In this document: positions 24,753 through 33,090 of the stretch, piece by piece
How positions within the stretch are numbered: position 1 is the stretch's first letter
How the letters are laid out: each line of letters opens with the position of its first letter
From: SZUA-430 sp964483585
GTDB lineage: Bacteria; Pseudomonadota; Alphaproteobacteria; Micropepsales; Micropepsaceae
DNA length: 64,000 nucleotides
NCBI GenBank assembly: GCA_964483585.1
Contig: CAZABH010000002.1
Span: 1 to 64,000, forward strand
Direction: 5' to 3'
Program-made: the position numbers and the translations under genes
Notes under the pieces: model-generated
Seen by the model: only the letters and a program-made list of their open reading frames with translations
Database searches by the model: none
What the model was told of the DNA's origin: nothing

Positions 24753-25512
24753 AGCCTGGGTTACGATAGGCCCGGTGTGATTTTCCGTAGTGCAGGGGCG
24801 TCGTTTCGTCCTGGAGCGTGACACGTCCTCCGGCGGCAAGCAGCACCGCGTGTCCAGCTGCCGTGTCCCATTCCATCGTCGGTCCCATTCTTGGATAGAT
24901 ATCCGCTTCGCCGGCTGCCAGCAGGCAGAACTTCAACGAAGAACCTGCTGAGACGATGTCCGAAACGCCGTGGCGTGCAAGAAATTGGTCGGTGTCGGGA
25001 TCTCGATGTGACCGGCTTGCAACCGCTCTCAACGCGCCGGCATGGGGCGGGCGCGTTGAAATCTGGCGGCTGAGGCCATCATGTTCCCTTTGTTCGAAGG
25101 CGGCATCCTTCCAGCCGTAAAACATGCGCCCGATAGCAGGTGCGTAGACCGTTCCAGCCGTGGGCTCGCCATTCTCGATCAGGGCAATGTTCACAGTGAA
25201 CTCGCCATTCTGGTCCAGAAACTCGCGCGTGCCGTCCAGAGGGTCGACAAGGAAAAATGTTTCCGAGGAGACAGCGGGAAGGCGGCCGGCTGACACACTT
25301 TCTTCTGCGATGACGGGAATCGCCGGGGCGATTTCGCTCAGGCGGCGAAGAATCAATTCCTCGGCTTCCTCGTCTGCGACCGTGACGGGAGACTGATCAG
25401 GCTTCAGGCGCTGCATCACAGGTCCGGCGTAATGCCTCATTATTGTCGCGCCGGCTTCGCGCGCTACGTGCAGAAGCCTGTTGACCAGTTCCTTCCGTGA
25501 CACGTGTTCCAA
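24733..25512 (-). CDS. cysQ: 3'(2'),5'-bisphosphate nucleotidase (CysQ-like)
   Basis: A 259-aa metal-dependent inositol-monophosphatase-fold phosphatase. Both signature motifs are present: the metal site DPLDGTREF (about residues 90-98), whose REF ending is typical of CysQ and not of SuhB, and WDTAAGHAVLLAAGG (about 213-227). An upstream Glu lies in AEESVSAG. CysQ hydrolyses PAP made during sulfate activation. Its start region faces chpT across 138 bp that hold a perfect CtrA box. Confidence 0.88.
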   Translation of the reverse strand: MEHVSRKELVNRLLHVAREAGATIMRHYAGPVMQRLKPDQSPVTVADEEAEELILRRLSEIAPAIPVIAEESVSAGRLPAVSSETFFLVDPLDGTREFLDQNGEFTVNIALIENGEPTAGTVYAPAIGRMFYGWKDAAFEQREHDGLSRQISTRPPHAGALRAVASRSHRDPDTDQFLARHGVSDIVSAGSSLKFCLLAAGEADIYPRMGPTMEWDTAAGHAVLLAAGGRVTLQDETTPLHYGKSHRAYRNPGFIAWGR

Positions 25513-25534
25513 TGTTCCTTGTGGATGGGGCGAC

Positions 25535-25549
25535 TTAAGCGTTTCTTAA
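25535..25549 (+). promoter_or_regulatory. Perfect CtrA box (TTAA-N7-TTAA) before chpT
   Basis: TTAA at 25535-25538 and 25546-25549 with exactly seven bases between, the consensus CtrA-P site. It is 102 bp upstream of chpT. A degenerate second site (TTAG-N7-TTAC, 25565-25579) starts 30 bp further on, three helical turns. Confidence 0.7.
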
Positions 25550-25650
25550 GGCAACTCTGGCTGCTTAGCGGAATGTTACACCTGCGCGAACCATACAATT
25601 CATCGGCGTCCGGTACAAATCCGGACCCGGATAGCAAGGGCCAGCAAACG

Positions 25651-26286
25651 ATGCATGAACTTGATCTTGGCGCATTGCTGGTCTCGCGCGTGTGCCATGA
25701 CCTGATCAGCCCGGTCGCCGCGATCTCAAACGGGCTTGAGATCCTGGCGGATGAGGACGATGCTACCATGAAGGCGCATGCGATGCGCCTGATCGAGCAC
25801 AGTGTCGGCCAAGCAAAGGCGCGACTTCTGTTTGCACGACTTGCGTTTGGGGCCATGGGCTCGGCCGGTGCGGAAATCGACCTGCAGGAGGTTGGGCAAG
25901 TCGCTGCAGATTTCTTCCGTACCAGCAAGGCAAAGCTGGACTGGCAGATGCCGTCCGTGGCCATCGACAAGGAAATCATTCGTGTCATTCTGAACCTGAC
26001 AGCTCTGGGCGCAGACTGCATTCCGCGGGGCGGCTCGCTTACGGTCAAAGGGGAGCAGCTGCGCAGCGGCTTCCACACAACCATTCGGGCAAAGGGGCTG
26101 AAGGCCAGCTTGGCAGCTGATATTCGGGAGGGTCTCGCCCTTCAAATTCCGCAAGAAGACCTTACAGGTCGAACGATCGCACCCTTTGTGACTGCGTTGC
26201 TCGCACGAAAGATTGGGGCGCAGATCAAGTACGCTGTTGTGGATGATACGGTCACTTTCGATATCGAGTTTCCTCGGGCGACCTAG
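25651..26286 (+). CDS. chpT: Histidine phosphotransferase ChpT
   Basis: ChpT carries phosphate from the CckA hybrid kinase to CtrA and CpdR in alphaproteobacteria. The 211-aa protein has the family phosphoacceptor segment SRVCHDLISPVAAISNGLE (H16 is the likely phospho-site) in a DHp-like helix pair. A degenerate ATPase-like domain follows (about 85-210) and lacks the G boxes needed for ATP binding. ATG 25651 starts the conserved block MHELDLGALL; the upstream frame extension crosses the CtrA box and is rejected. It is immediately upstream of the chemotaxis operon. Confidence 0.9.
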   Translation: MHELDLGALLVSRVCHDLISPVAAISNGLEILADEDDATMKAHAMRLIEHSVGQAKARLLFARLAFGAMGSAGAEIDLQEVGQVAADFFRTSKAKLDWQMPSVAIDKEIIRVILNLTALGADCIPRGGSLTVKGEQLRSGFHTTIRAKGLKASLAADIREGLALQIPQEDLTGRTIAPFVTALLARKIGAQIKYAVVDDTVTFDIEFPRAT

Positions 26287-26420
26287 ATCATCTCTGCAAC
26301 GACCCGCCCCGTTTTTGTTTTCGGGTTGCTGGTTATCTTTTTTCTGCTGGCCGCGGGCTTATGCACGTCCGCCAAATCCTCACGGGTTGTTAAGGAAACT
26401 GCCCCACAAATCAAAGGGGC

Positions 26421-26436
26421 CCAAACATGTGTTTGG
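26421..26436. promoter_or_regulatory. Inverted repeat upstream of cheA
   Basis: CCAAACA-TG-TGTTTGG, a perfect 7-bp inverted repeat with a 2-bp spacer, ending 33 bp before the cheA start. It could be an operator or a short RNA hairpin. No regulator can be named. Confidence 0.3.
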
Positions 26437-26469
26437 TGCTGACTGCGCCCTTTGCCTGCAGGATGTGCC

Positions 26470-29049
26470 ATGGATGAACTTCTCAGAGATTTTCTCACCG
26501 AGTCCAGTGAGAGCTTGACCGTTGTTGACGGGGAAATGGTCAAGCTGGAGGCTGATCCTGAGAACAGGGAAGTGCTTCAGAAGATCTTCCGCCTTGTTCA
26601 CACCATCAAGGGTACTTGTGGGTTCATAGGTCTGTCCCGGTTGGAACAGGTTGCGCATGCGGCCGAGAATGTCCTTGGCAAGTTTCGTGATGGGTTGATC
26701 CCGGTCACTCCTGCGGCGGTGACACTGATTTTCGAGTCGCTCGATCGGATCAAGGAAATCCTGTCCGGCATCGAGCAGACTGAAGCCGAACCGCAGGGCG
26801 ATGACTCCCAGCTGATCGAGCGGCTCGACGTGCTTGCGGCCAGCGATGAGGAAGTTGTTGCAGTTGCTGTTGACGATGTGTCCTGTGCTGAGGAGGCTCT
26901 TGCATCGGAAGATGTCGTTTCAGCGGTGTCAATCGATGTCGTGCCCCCGGGCGTGCCTGACGCTGCGGGCGTAGAGGCTTCTGGCATGCAGCCTGCACAT
27001 CGCAGTGGAGTGAAGCCTACTGAGGCCGCCATCGCCAACCAGTCAATCCGCGTAAATGTCGATGTCATCGAGCAATTGATTGTCACTGTCAGTGAGCTAG
27101 TGCTGACGCGGAACCAGCTGCTGGAGATGGTGCGGCACAGCAACGACAGCGAATTCAAGGTGCCACTGCAGCGACTGTCGAACGTGACGGCTGAACTGCA
27201 GGAAAGCGTGATGAAGACGCGCATGCAACCCATCGGCAATGCGTGGGCCAAGCTGCCGCGTATTGTGCGCGATCTGGGCACTGAGCTTGGGAAGCGAATC
27301 GACCTGCAGATGCAGGGGGCGGAGACCGAGCTGGATCGTCAGGTGCTTGAACTCATCAAGGACCCACTTACGCACATGGTGCGAAACTCGGCGGACCATG
27401 GGCTTGAGACACCTGCGGAGCGACGGGCAGCGGGCAAGCCGGAGCTGGGGACGATCCATTTGCGTGCCTATCACGAGGGTGGTCACATCATCGTGGAGAT
27501 TGCCGATGATGGGCGCGGTCTTGCGCTTGAGAAGATAAAGTCCAAAGCTCTTGCCAACGGCCTGGTGTCGGATGCCGAACTTGCTCGCATGAGCGAGGCG
27601 CAGATCCAGCGGTTCATCTTTCACGCAGGGCTTTCAACTGCACAGCATGTCACCAATGTGTCCGGTCGCGGTGTCGGGATGGATGTGGTCCGTTCCAATA
27701 TCGAGCTGATTGGAGGCTCCATAGACCTTAAGTCGCGTGAGGGTCATGGCACGACATTCACGATCAAGATTCCCCTGACGATGGCAATCATCTCGGCCTT
27801 GATCGTGGGTGTTGGCGATATGCGTTTCGCTATCCCGCAAATCTGCGTGCGAGAGCTGGTCCGCGCATCAGGCCGGTCTGAAACGAAGATCGAGTGCATC
27901 AACAAGACAAGCGTCCTGAGGCTTCGTGATCGTTTGCTGCCGCTCGTGCGGCTGTCCGAAGTTCTCGGCGTGCACGGCGTGCAGGGTGATGATCCGGCCG
28001 AGGCCTATATTGTGGTTGCGCAGGCTGCGGGACAGACGTTTGGCATCGTCGTGGATACGGTTTTCGATACAGGCGAAATTGTCGTCAAGCCGGTCTGCTC
28101 GGTTCTCAAGGACATTCCCGTATTCTCGGGCAATACAATCCTTGGTGATGGCAGCGTGATCATGATCCTTGATCCGAATGGCGTTGCGGCGGCCGTTTCG
28201 GGCGAGGTGGCAACGCGAAGTTCATCCGAGGAAATGGCTGGGGGGGCTGTTGCCGGCAACGAGCGGAAGCAATCTCTTCTTCTGTTCTGTGCCGGGTCGC
28301 CGGAACCTAAGGCGGTGCTATTGGGTGCAGTTACTCGGCTTGAAATGGTCGATGGGCAAAAGATCGAGAGATCGGACGGGCGATACGTCATTCAATATCG
28401 CGGAGGGCTCATGCCGGTTGTGGCGTCACTTGCGGGCGGCCTGCGTCAGGGTGGGCCGCAGCCAATCCTTGTCTTCAGTGAGGGCGAACAGAGTGTTGGT
28501 GTTGCGGTCGACGAGATTCTTGATATCGTCGACGCAACTCTGACTTTCGAGCTTTCCTCCTCTGGTCCCGGCATAATCGGGACATCGGTGATCAAAGGTC
28601 GGGCAACCGAGGTTGTTGATATTTCTTACCATGTCAGTGAGGTGTTCCAGCATTGGTTCGCTCGGCCCGTGCAAGGAAACATTCGACGCAGCATTCTTCT
28701 GGTCGACGACAGTCCCTTCTTCCGTACCATGGTTGCGCCATTGTTGATGGCTGCAGGCTATGACGTGACAGAGGCCCCAAATGCAGAGGCCGCTCTCAAA
28801 TTCATGGGAGAAGGACAGGTGTTCGATGTCATCCTGAGCGACATCAAGATGCCTGGCATGGATGGGCACCAGTTTGCAGCAACGATAAAGCGTGATCCAG
28901 GATGGCGCGCAACGCCTGTTGTCGGGTTGATGGCTGAAATGGACGGGCGCGAGCCCGGTCCCTTCGATGTGCTTATGCGGAAGTTCGATCGTGAGGGCCT
29001 GGTGCACACCGTCCGCGGCCTCATCAAGTCGCAGGAGCGCGCAGCATGA
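26470..29049 (+). CDS. cheA: Chemotaxis histidine kinase CheA with C-terminal receiver
   Basis: An 859-aa hybrid CheA. Domains in order: HPt with phospho-His in VHTIKGTCGF (about H44); a variable 100-190 region with no clear P2; P3 dimerisation (about 200-265); P4 ATPase with N-box KDPLTHMVRNSADHG (about 297-311), DDGRGL and GRGVGMDVV; a CheW-like P5 (about 440-575); a second CheW-like segment (about 600-720); and a receiver (about 738-855). The receiver has the VDDS acidic pair, D791 and a lysine in MRKFD, but Met in place of the conserved Thr/Ser (about 821). ATG 26470 starts the HPt. It overlaps cheW by 4 bp. Confidence 0.93.
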   Translation: MDELLRDFLTESSESLTVVDGEMVKLEADPENREVLQKIFRLVHTIKGTCGFIGLSRLEQVAHAAENVLGKFRDGLIPVTPAAVTLIFESLDRIKEILSGIEQTEAEPQGDDSQLIERLDVLAASDEEVVAVAVDDVSCAEEALASEDVVSAVSIDVVPPGVPDAAGVEASGMQPAHRSGVKPTEAAIANQSIRVNVDVIEQLIVTVSELVLTRNQLLEMVRHSNDSEFKVPLQRLSNVTAELQESVMKTRMQPIGNAWAKLPRIVRDLGTELGKRIDLQMQGAETELDRQVLELIKDPLTHMVRNSADHGLETPAERRAAGKPELGTIHLRAYHEGGHIIVEIADDGRGLALEKIKSKALANGLVSDAELARMSEAQIQRFIFHAGLSTAQHVTNVSGRGVGMDVVRSNIELIGGSIDLKSREGHGTTFTIKIPLTMAIISALIVGVGDMRFAIPQICVRELVRASGRSETKIECINKTSVLRLRDRLLPLVRLSEVLGVHGVQGDDPAEAYIVVAQAAGQTFGIVVDTVFDTGEIVVKPVCSVLKDIPVFSGNTILGDGSVIMILDPNGVAAAVSGEVATRSSSEEMAGGAVAGNERKQSLLLFCAGSPEPKAVLLGAVTRLEMVDGQKIERSDGRYVIQYRGGLMPVVASLAGGLRQGGPQPILVFSEGEQSVGVAVDEILDIVDATLTFELSSSGPGIIGTSVIKGRATEVVDISYHVSEVFQHWFARPVQGNIRRSILLVDDSPFFRTMVAPLLMAAGYDVTEAPNAEAALKFMGEGQVFDVILSDIKMPGMDGHQFAATIKRDPGWRATPVVGLMAEMDGREPGPFDVLMRKFDREGLVHTVRGLIKSQERAA

Positions 29050-29501
29050 GCAAGGCTATTGTCTCCAATAATGAGTATGTCACCGTCACGATCGGATCAC
29101 AGGTTTTCGGTATCCCGATCAACCAAGTGAACGAGATCTTCAAACCCGAAAGACTGACGCCTGTTCCCTTGTCACATCCAGATATCGCAGGTGTTCTCAA
29201 CCTCCGCGGGCGCATTGTGACCATGATCGACTGCCGGCGCCGACTTGGTATCACGACAGAGCCCCAGTCGCGGGACCAGATGGCTGTGGGTGTCGAGCGC
29301 GACGGTGATCATTACGGGTTGCTGTTCGATGGCGCAGGGGAGGTGCTTCGCTTTGCCCAAGACCAGGTTGAATCTCCGCCTGTGAACCTGGACCCTCACT
29401 GGAAGCGCGTTTCGAAGGGGGTGTATCGAATGGATGGTGGTCTGCTTGTTCTGTTGGACATAGGCATTTTGCTGGATTTCAGCCGCAGGGCAGCTGCCTG
29501 A
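29046..29501 (+). CDS. cheW: Chemotaxis coupling protein CheW
   Basis: A 151-aa scaffold that links chemoreceptors to CheA. The family core is visible: YVTVTIGSQVFGIPINQVNEIF (residues about 10-31), GVLNLRGRIVTMIDCRRRLG and the VDxV-like DGAGEVLRF. The ATG overlaps the cheA stop as ATGA, so expression is coupled. No chemoreceptor gene lies in the window, so receptors must be encoded elsewhere. Confidence 0.95.
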   Translation: MSKAIVSNNEYVTVTIGSQVFGIPINQVNEIFKPERLTPVPLSHPDIAGVLNLRGRIVTMIDCRRRLGITTEPQSRDQMAVGVERDGDHYGLLFDGAGEVLRFAQDQVESPPVNLDPHWKRVSKGVYRMDGGLLVLLDIGILLDFSRRAAA

Positions 29502-29654
29502 TGCATTAATGCCTTTGCTAACAGGAGGCTAACGGCCTTTGGCCGCGAGCTGTTCCCTTCAAGGCGTCTTTACGCTTCTGCACTAATGTCAAACAGATGC
29601 TTGGTCCCGGGCGGTTGTCCGGCTCCAGGCCCCATATGTGCAGGGTGCCCGGTA

Positions 29655-30020
29655 ATGAAGGAATTTCTCATCGTCGATGACAGTCGGGTTGTTCGCAAGG
29701 TTGCGCGGCAGATCCTGGAGCAACTCGCGTTTCATACCAGCGAGGCGGAGGATGGGCAGGTTGCGCTTGATGCCTGCCGCAAGCAGATGCCCGATGCGAT
29801 CCTGCTGGACTGGAACATGCCGAACATGAATGGCATCGAGTTCCTTCGTGCGTTGCGAAGAGAACAGGGTGGCGAAAGGCCCATCGTTCTTTTCTGTACG
29901 ACGGAGAACGAGATCTCGTTCATGACCCAAGCTATCGAGGCTGGTGCCAATGAGTACATCATGAAGCCGTTCGATCGGGAAATCATTGAGTCCAAGCTGG
30001 CTGAAGTTGGCTTGAGATAG
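29655..30020 (+). CDS. cheY: Chemotaxis response regulator CheY
   Basis: A 121-aa single receiver domain that would bind the flagellar switch when phosphorylated. Acidic pocket in LIVDDSR, phospho-Asp in LLDWNMPNMNG (about D53), Thr in FCTTEN and Lys in MKPFD are all present. ATG 29655 begins the canonical MKEFLIVDD; the 23 upstream codons of open frame are not conserved. It lies 153 bp after cheW and 17 bp before cheB. Confidence 0.93.
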   Translation: MKEFLIVDDSRVVRKVARQILEQLAFHTSEAEDGQVALDACRKQMPDAILLDWNMPNMNGIEFLRALRREQGGERPIVLFCTTENEISFMTQAIEAGANEYIMKPFDREIIESKLAEVGLR

Positions 30021-30037
30021 GAAAGAGCTGCATTCAG

Positions 30038-31213
30038 ATGATCCATTCGGCAGCCTCTCGCGAAATGAGTTCAACCGGTTGCGGCGATCCTATCCGTGTG
30101 CTGGTCGTCGACGACTCTTCGGTTATACGCGGGATAGTCTCTCGCTGGATCGAGGCTGGGCAGGACATGGTACTCGCGGGTGTTGCTGTCAATGGTAGTG
30201 ATGCCGTCAAGCGCGCTGGGTCGCTTCAGCCTGACATCATCATTCTTGATATCGAGATGCCAGAAATGGATGGCATCACGGCGTTGCCGCTCTTGCTGAA
30301 GACTTGTCCCCACTCAAAGATCATCATGGCATCCACGCTGACGCGGCGGAATGCAGAGATCTCGTTGCGGGCGTTGTCGCTGGGTGCCTCGGATTATGTC
30401 CCCAAGCCGACGGCCTTGCGTGGCGGCGAGGCTGCAGAGGAATTCAGGCGGGACCTTCTCGCCCGCATTGCGGGATTGGGGCGACGCCGAAAGCTTGCCG
30501 GTGGGCTTCCTGGCAGCGACAGATCCCCGGTTCCTGCCGCTCGCGTGGAGCCCCATCGTCCTGGGATGACCTTGCGTGATGGTGGAGTGGCCGCTGCATT
30601 GAAGACGTCTCTTCATTTGTGCAAGGCCTCGTCGGTACCACCTCAACTCCTTGCAATTGGTTCGTCTACCGGTGGGCCGCAAGCGCTGGCCTGCGTGGTC
30701 GGGGCCGTTGCCGCGGATCTCAATGTGCCGGTTCTGATTACGCAGCACATGCCGCCGACCTTTACAGCTATTCTCGCAGAGTCACTCGGGCGTACGTCCG
30801 GGTTGAAGTGTGTCGAGGCGGAAGCCGGCATGATGCTGGAGCGTCGATGTGTCTATGTAGCCCCTGGAAACTACCATATGCTCCTGAAGGCCAGAGGCGG
30901 CCCCATCGAGCTCTCCCAGTCGCCCGCGGAAAATTTCTGTCGTCCAGCGGTTGACCCCATGTTTCGCAGCGTGGCGGCGGCCTACGGACCTGCGGTGCTT
31001 GCCGTTGTGCTCACCGGTATGGGTTCGGATGGCAGGGAGGGTGCGCGCGCCATCGTTGGTGCTGGAGGAACCGTGATCGCCCAGGATGAGGAGAGCAGTG
31101 TTGTCTGGGGTATGCCTGGTGCTGTTGCACACGCAGGACTTGCTGCGGCCATCGTGCCGCTTCAAGGGGTCGCTGCGGAAATCAAGAAGTTCCTGGGGGG
31201 CAGATCGCGATGA
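30038..31213 (+). CDS. cheB: Chemotaxis methylesterase/deamidase CheB
   Basis: A 391-aa receiver-methylesterase that demethylates receptor glutamates. Receiver at about 19-135 (VLVVDDSSVIR, LDIEMPEMDG with the phospho-Asp, KPTALRGG), a linker rich in Arg/Pro, and the CheB catalytic domain at about 200-390. The catalytic Ser is in AIGSSTGGPQAL, the His in QHMPPTF and the Asp in LTGMGSDGREGA. The start at 30038 has GAAAGAG upstream; an alternative ATG is at 30065. It overlaps cheR by 4 bp. Confidence 0.95.
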   Translation: MIHSAASREMSSTGCGDPIRVLVVDDSSVIRGIVSRWIEAGQDMVLAGVAVNGSDAVKRAGSLQPDIIILDIEMPEMDGITALPLLLKTCPHSKIIMASTLTRRNAEISLRALSLGASDYVPKPTALRGGEAAEEFRRDLLARIAGLGRRRKLAGGLPGSDRSPVPAARVEPHRPGMTLRDGGVAAALKTSLHLCKASSVPPQLLAIGSSTGGPQALACVVGAVAADLNVPVLITQHMPPTFTAILAESLGRTSGLKCVEAEAGMMLERRCVYVAPGNYHMLLKARGGPIELSQSPAENFCRPAVDPMFRSVAAAYGPAVLAVVLTGMGSDGREGARAIVGAGGTVIAQDEESSVVWGMPGAVAHAGLAAAIVPLQGVAAEIKKFLGGRSR

Positions 31214-32067
31214 CGCCTGCTGATTTCGACTATGTGTCACAAATTCTCCGGCGACGTTCTGGTCTGGTCTTGACCCCGGAGAAAGCCTACCTCATCCAGA
31301 GTCGCGTTGGTCCACTGTTGCGTCGTCATGGGATTGCAAGCTTGGATGCTCTTGTCCTGCGGATGCGGGGGGGGGATGAAAAGCTGACGCGCGATGTCGT
31401 AGAGGCCATGACCACCAATGAGTCCTTCTTCTTCCGCGACAAGACGCCTTTCGAGCATTTCGAAAAATTGATCCTGCCTCGTCTGCTTCAGGCGCGAGCG
31501 GCAGAGCGTCGACTGAGGATCTGGTGTGCGGCTGCGTCGACCGGTCAGGAGCCTTATTCACTGGCAATGATCCTGCGCGAGAGGGCGCATCTGTTGAAGG
31601 ACTGGAAAGTCGATATCGTTGGTACTGATCTTTCGACCGAAGTTCTGGAGCGAGCCAAGGCTGGGCTCTATTCGCAGTTCGAGGTGCAACGTGGACTGCC
31701 AGTACAATTGCTGGTCAAGTATTTCACCAAGGAGGGTGACCAGTATCGGATCAAGGACGAGATACGAGGTGCGGTGCAGTATAAAGTGGCCAACCTGCTG
31801 GATCCGTTCGTCGGGTTTGGTACGTTCGACGTCGTGTTCTGTCGCAATGTGCTGATCTATTTCGATGAGCCGACCAAGCGCAGTGTGCTTGACCGGATCG
31901 CGCACTTGATGCCCGACGATGGCTATTTGTTGCTGGGTGCGGCAGAGTCGGTTGTTGGTGTCACGCAGTCTTTCCTGCCGCACGAGTCTGCGCGGGGCGT
32001 GAGTGTCAAGGCTCAAAGGGCAGGGAGCAGGATCGTGCCAGGCCTCGCGCGGGCGGCGTCTGCCTAG
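31210..32067 (+). CDS. cheR: Chemotaxis protein methyltransferase CheR
   Basis: A 285-aa SAM-dependent enzyme that methylates chemoreceptors. The N-terminal helical domain (about 1-75) is followed by the SAM fold with TNESFFFRD, IWCAAASTGQEPYSLAM (motif I) and VFCRNVLIYFD. The start overlaps the cheB stop as ATGA. It is the last gene of the cheA-W-Y-B-R operon, convergent with ctrA. Confidence 0.96.
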   Translation: MTPADFDYVSQILRRRSGLVLTPEKAYLIQSRVGPLLRRHGIASLDALVLRMRGGDEKLTRDVVEAMTTNESFFFRDKTPFEHFEKLILPRLLQARAAERRLRIWCAAASTGQEPYSLAMILRERAHLLKDWKVDIVGTDLSTEVLERAKAGLYSQFEVQRGLPVQLLVKYFTKEGDQYRIKDEIRGAVQYKVANLLDPFVGFGTFDVVFCRNVLIYFDEPTKRSVLDRIAHLMPDDGYLLLGAAESVVGVTQSFLPHESARGVSVKAQRAGSRIVPGLARAASA

Positions 32068-32118
32068 GTTTGATCTGTTCGTTCGTGCGCGCCAGATTTG
32101 CAACTCCGTAAAGGTGAA

Positions 32119-32144
32119 GGGCGCTGCCGTCGCCGGCAACGCCC
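32119..32144. terminator. Hairpin between convergent cheR and ctrA
   Basis: GGGCG-c-TGCCG, loop TCGC, CGGCA-a-CGCCC: a stem of 10 pairs with one mismatch, located between the two converging stop codons. There is no clear T tract on either strand, so intrinsic termination is only probable. Confidence 0.45.
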
Positions 32145-32174
32145 CTCGTCAGACCCCCCGGTCCATTCGGTGCT

Positions 32175-32864
32175 TCAGGCAGCCTTGCCTTCAAGCGGGT
32201 CGCGCAAGACATAGCCGCGGCCCCAAACAGTTTCGATGTAATGCTGGCCCGCAGCGGCTTGGAGCTTCTTGCGCAGCTTGCAGATAAAGACGTCAATGAT
32301 CTTCAGTTCCGGTTCGTCCATGCCGCCGTAGAGATGGTTCAGGAACATTTCCTTCGTCAGGGTCGTGCCCTTGCGGAGTGAGAGCAGCTCAAGCATCTGG
32401 TATTCTTTCCCGGTCAGATGCACCCGCTGGCCGTCCACTTCCACCGTCTTCGTGTCGAGGTTCACGGTGAGCTTGCCGGTCTGGATGACTGACTGTGAGT
32501 GGCCCTTGGAGCGACGAACCACGGCATGTACGCGTGCGATCAGCTCGTCCTTGTGGAAGGGCTTGGTCATGTAATCGTCGGCGCCAAAGCCAAGACCCTT
32601 GACCTTGTTTTCGATCTGCGTCGAGCCAGAAAGGATCAGGATGGGTGTAGAGATCTTGTTCACACGCAGCTGCTTGAGCACGTCGAATCCAGACATGTCC
32701 GGAAGCTGCAGATCGAGGATAATGATGTCGTAATCGTAGAGTTTTCCGAGGTCCACACCTTCTTCGCCAAGGTCGGTCGTGTAGACATTAAAACCTTCGG
32801 ACTTGAGCATCAGCTCGATGCTCTGCGCCATCGCGCTGTCGTCCTCGATCAAGAGAACTCTCAT
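32175..32864 (-). CDS. ctrA: Cell-cycle response regulator CtrA
   Basis: The OmpR-type master regulator of the alphaproteobacterial cell cycle and motility. The 229-aa protein begins MRVLLIEDDSAMAQSIELMLK. It has the phospho-Asp in IILDLQLPDMSG (D51), ILSGS and MTKPFHKDEL. Its winged-helix domain (about 125-225) contains the near-invariant segments LTGKEYQMLELLSLRKG, TKEMFLNHLYGGMDEPE and TVWGRGYVLRDP. The C-terminus is Ala-rich (EGKAA), resembling Caulobacter CtrA, where an AA end supports ClpXP turnover. The region upstream has a GANTC site and a TTAA-N6-TTAA pair. Confidence 0.97.
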   Translation of the reverse strand: MRVLLIEDDSAMAQSIELMLKSEGFNVYTTDLGEEGVDLGKLYDYDIIILDLQLPDMSGFDVLKQLRVNKISTPILILSGSTQIENKVKGLGFGADDYMTKPFHKDELIARVHAVVRRSKGHSQSVIQTGKLTVNLDTKTVEVDGQRVHLTGKEYQMLELLSLRKGTTLTKEMFLNHLYGGMDEPELKIIDVFICKLRKKLQAAAGQHYIETVWGRGYVLRDPLEGKAA

Positions 32865-32926
32865 AGTTGCAGTCTCCCCTCGCAGCCCGGCTCAGAGCCG
32901 GTACCCTTGTTGGATCGTTCACCAAC

Positions 32927-32931
32927 GAATC
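32927..32931. promoter_or_regulatory. GANTC (CcrM-type) site in the ctrA promoter region
   Basis: GAATC about 65 bp upstream of the ctrA start. In Caulobacter a GANTC in the ctrA P1 promoter links transcription to replication through CcrM methylation and GcrA. One GANTC is expected by chance every few hundred bases. Confidence 0.35.
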
Positions 32932-32944
32932 TAGACGGTAAAAC

Positions 32945-32958
32945 TTAAGAAAGCTTAA
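32945..32958 (-). promoter_or_regulatory. Possible variant CtrA site upstream of ctrA
   Basis: TTAA-N6-TTAA (one base shorter than consensus) about 80 bp before the ctrA start. Both half-sites are perfect. It could support autoregulation, but the spacing is wrong for a standard box. Confidence 0.35.
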
Positions 32959-33032
32959 CCGCGCAGAGAGGAACGTAAACCGGATCGATAAAATTTGTGG
33001 CTGAGATGAAGCTTTCCCGCACCATTAGCATC

Positions 33033-33047
33033 TTAGGGCAACCTTAA
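33033..33047 (+). promoter_or_regulatory. CtrA box upstream of fliI
   Basis: TTAG-N7-TTAA, one mismatch from consensus, with its 3' edge 43 bp before the fliI start. The distance suits direct activation of fliI-fliJ. Confidence 0.6.
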
Positions 33048-33090
33048 GCCAAATGTAGTCATAATGTCCGTGGTTTAGATGGACTAACTC

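Noticed and set aside
29520..29540. Possible CtrA box before cheY (CTAA-N7-CTAA)
   Set aside because: Two mismatches, one in each half-site. The direct repeat is real, but too weak to call.
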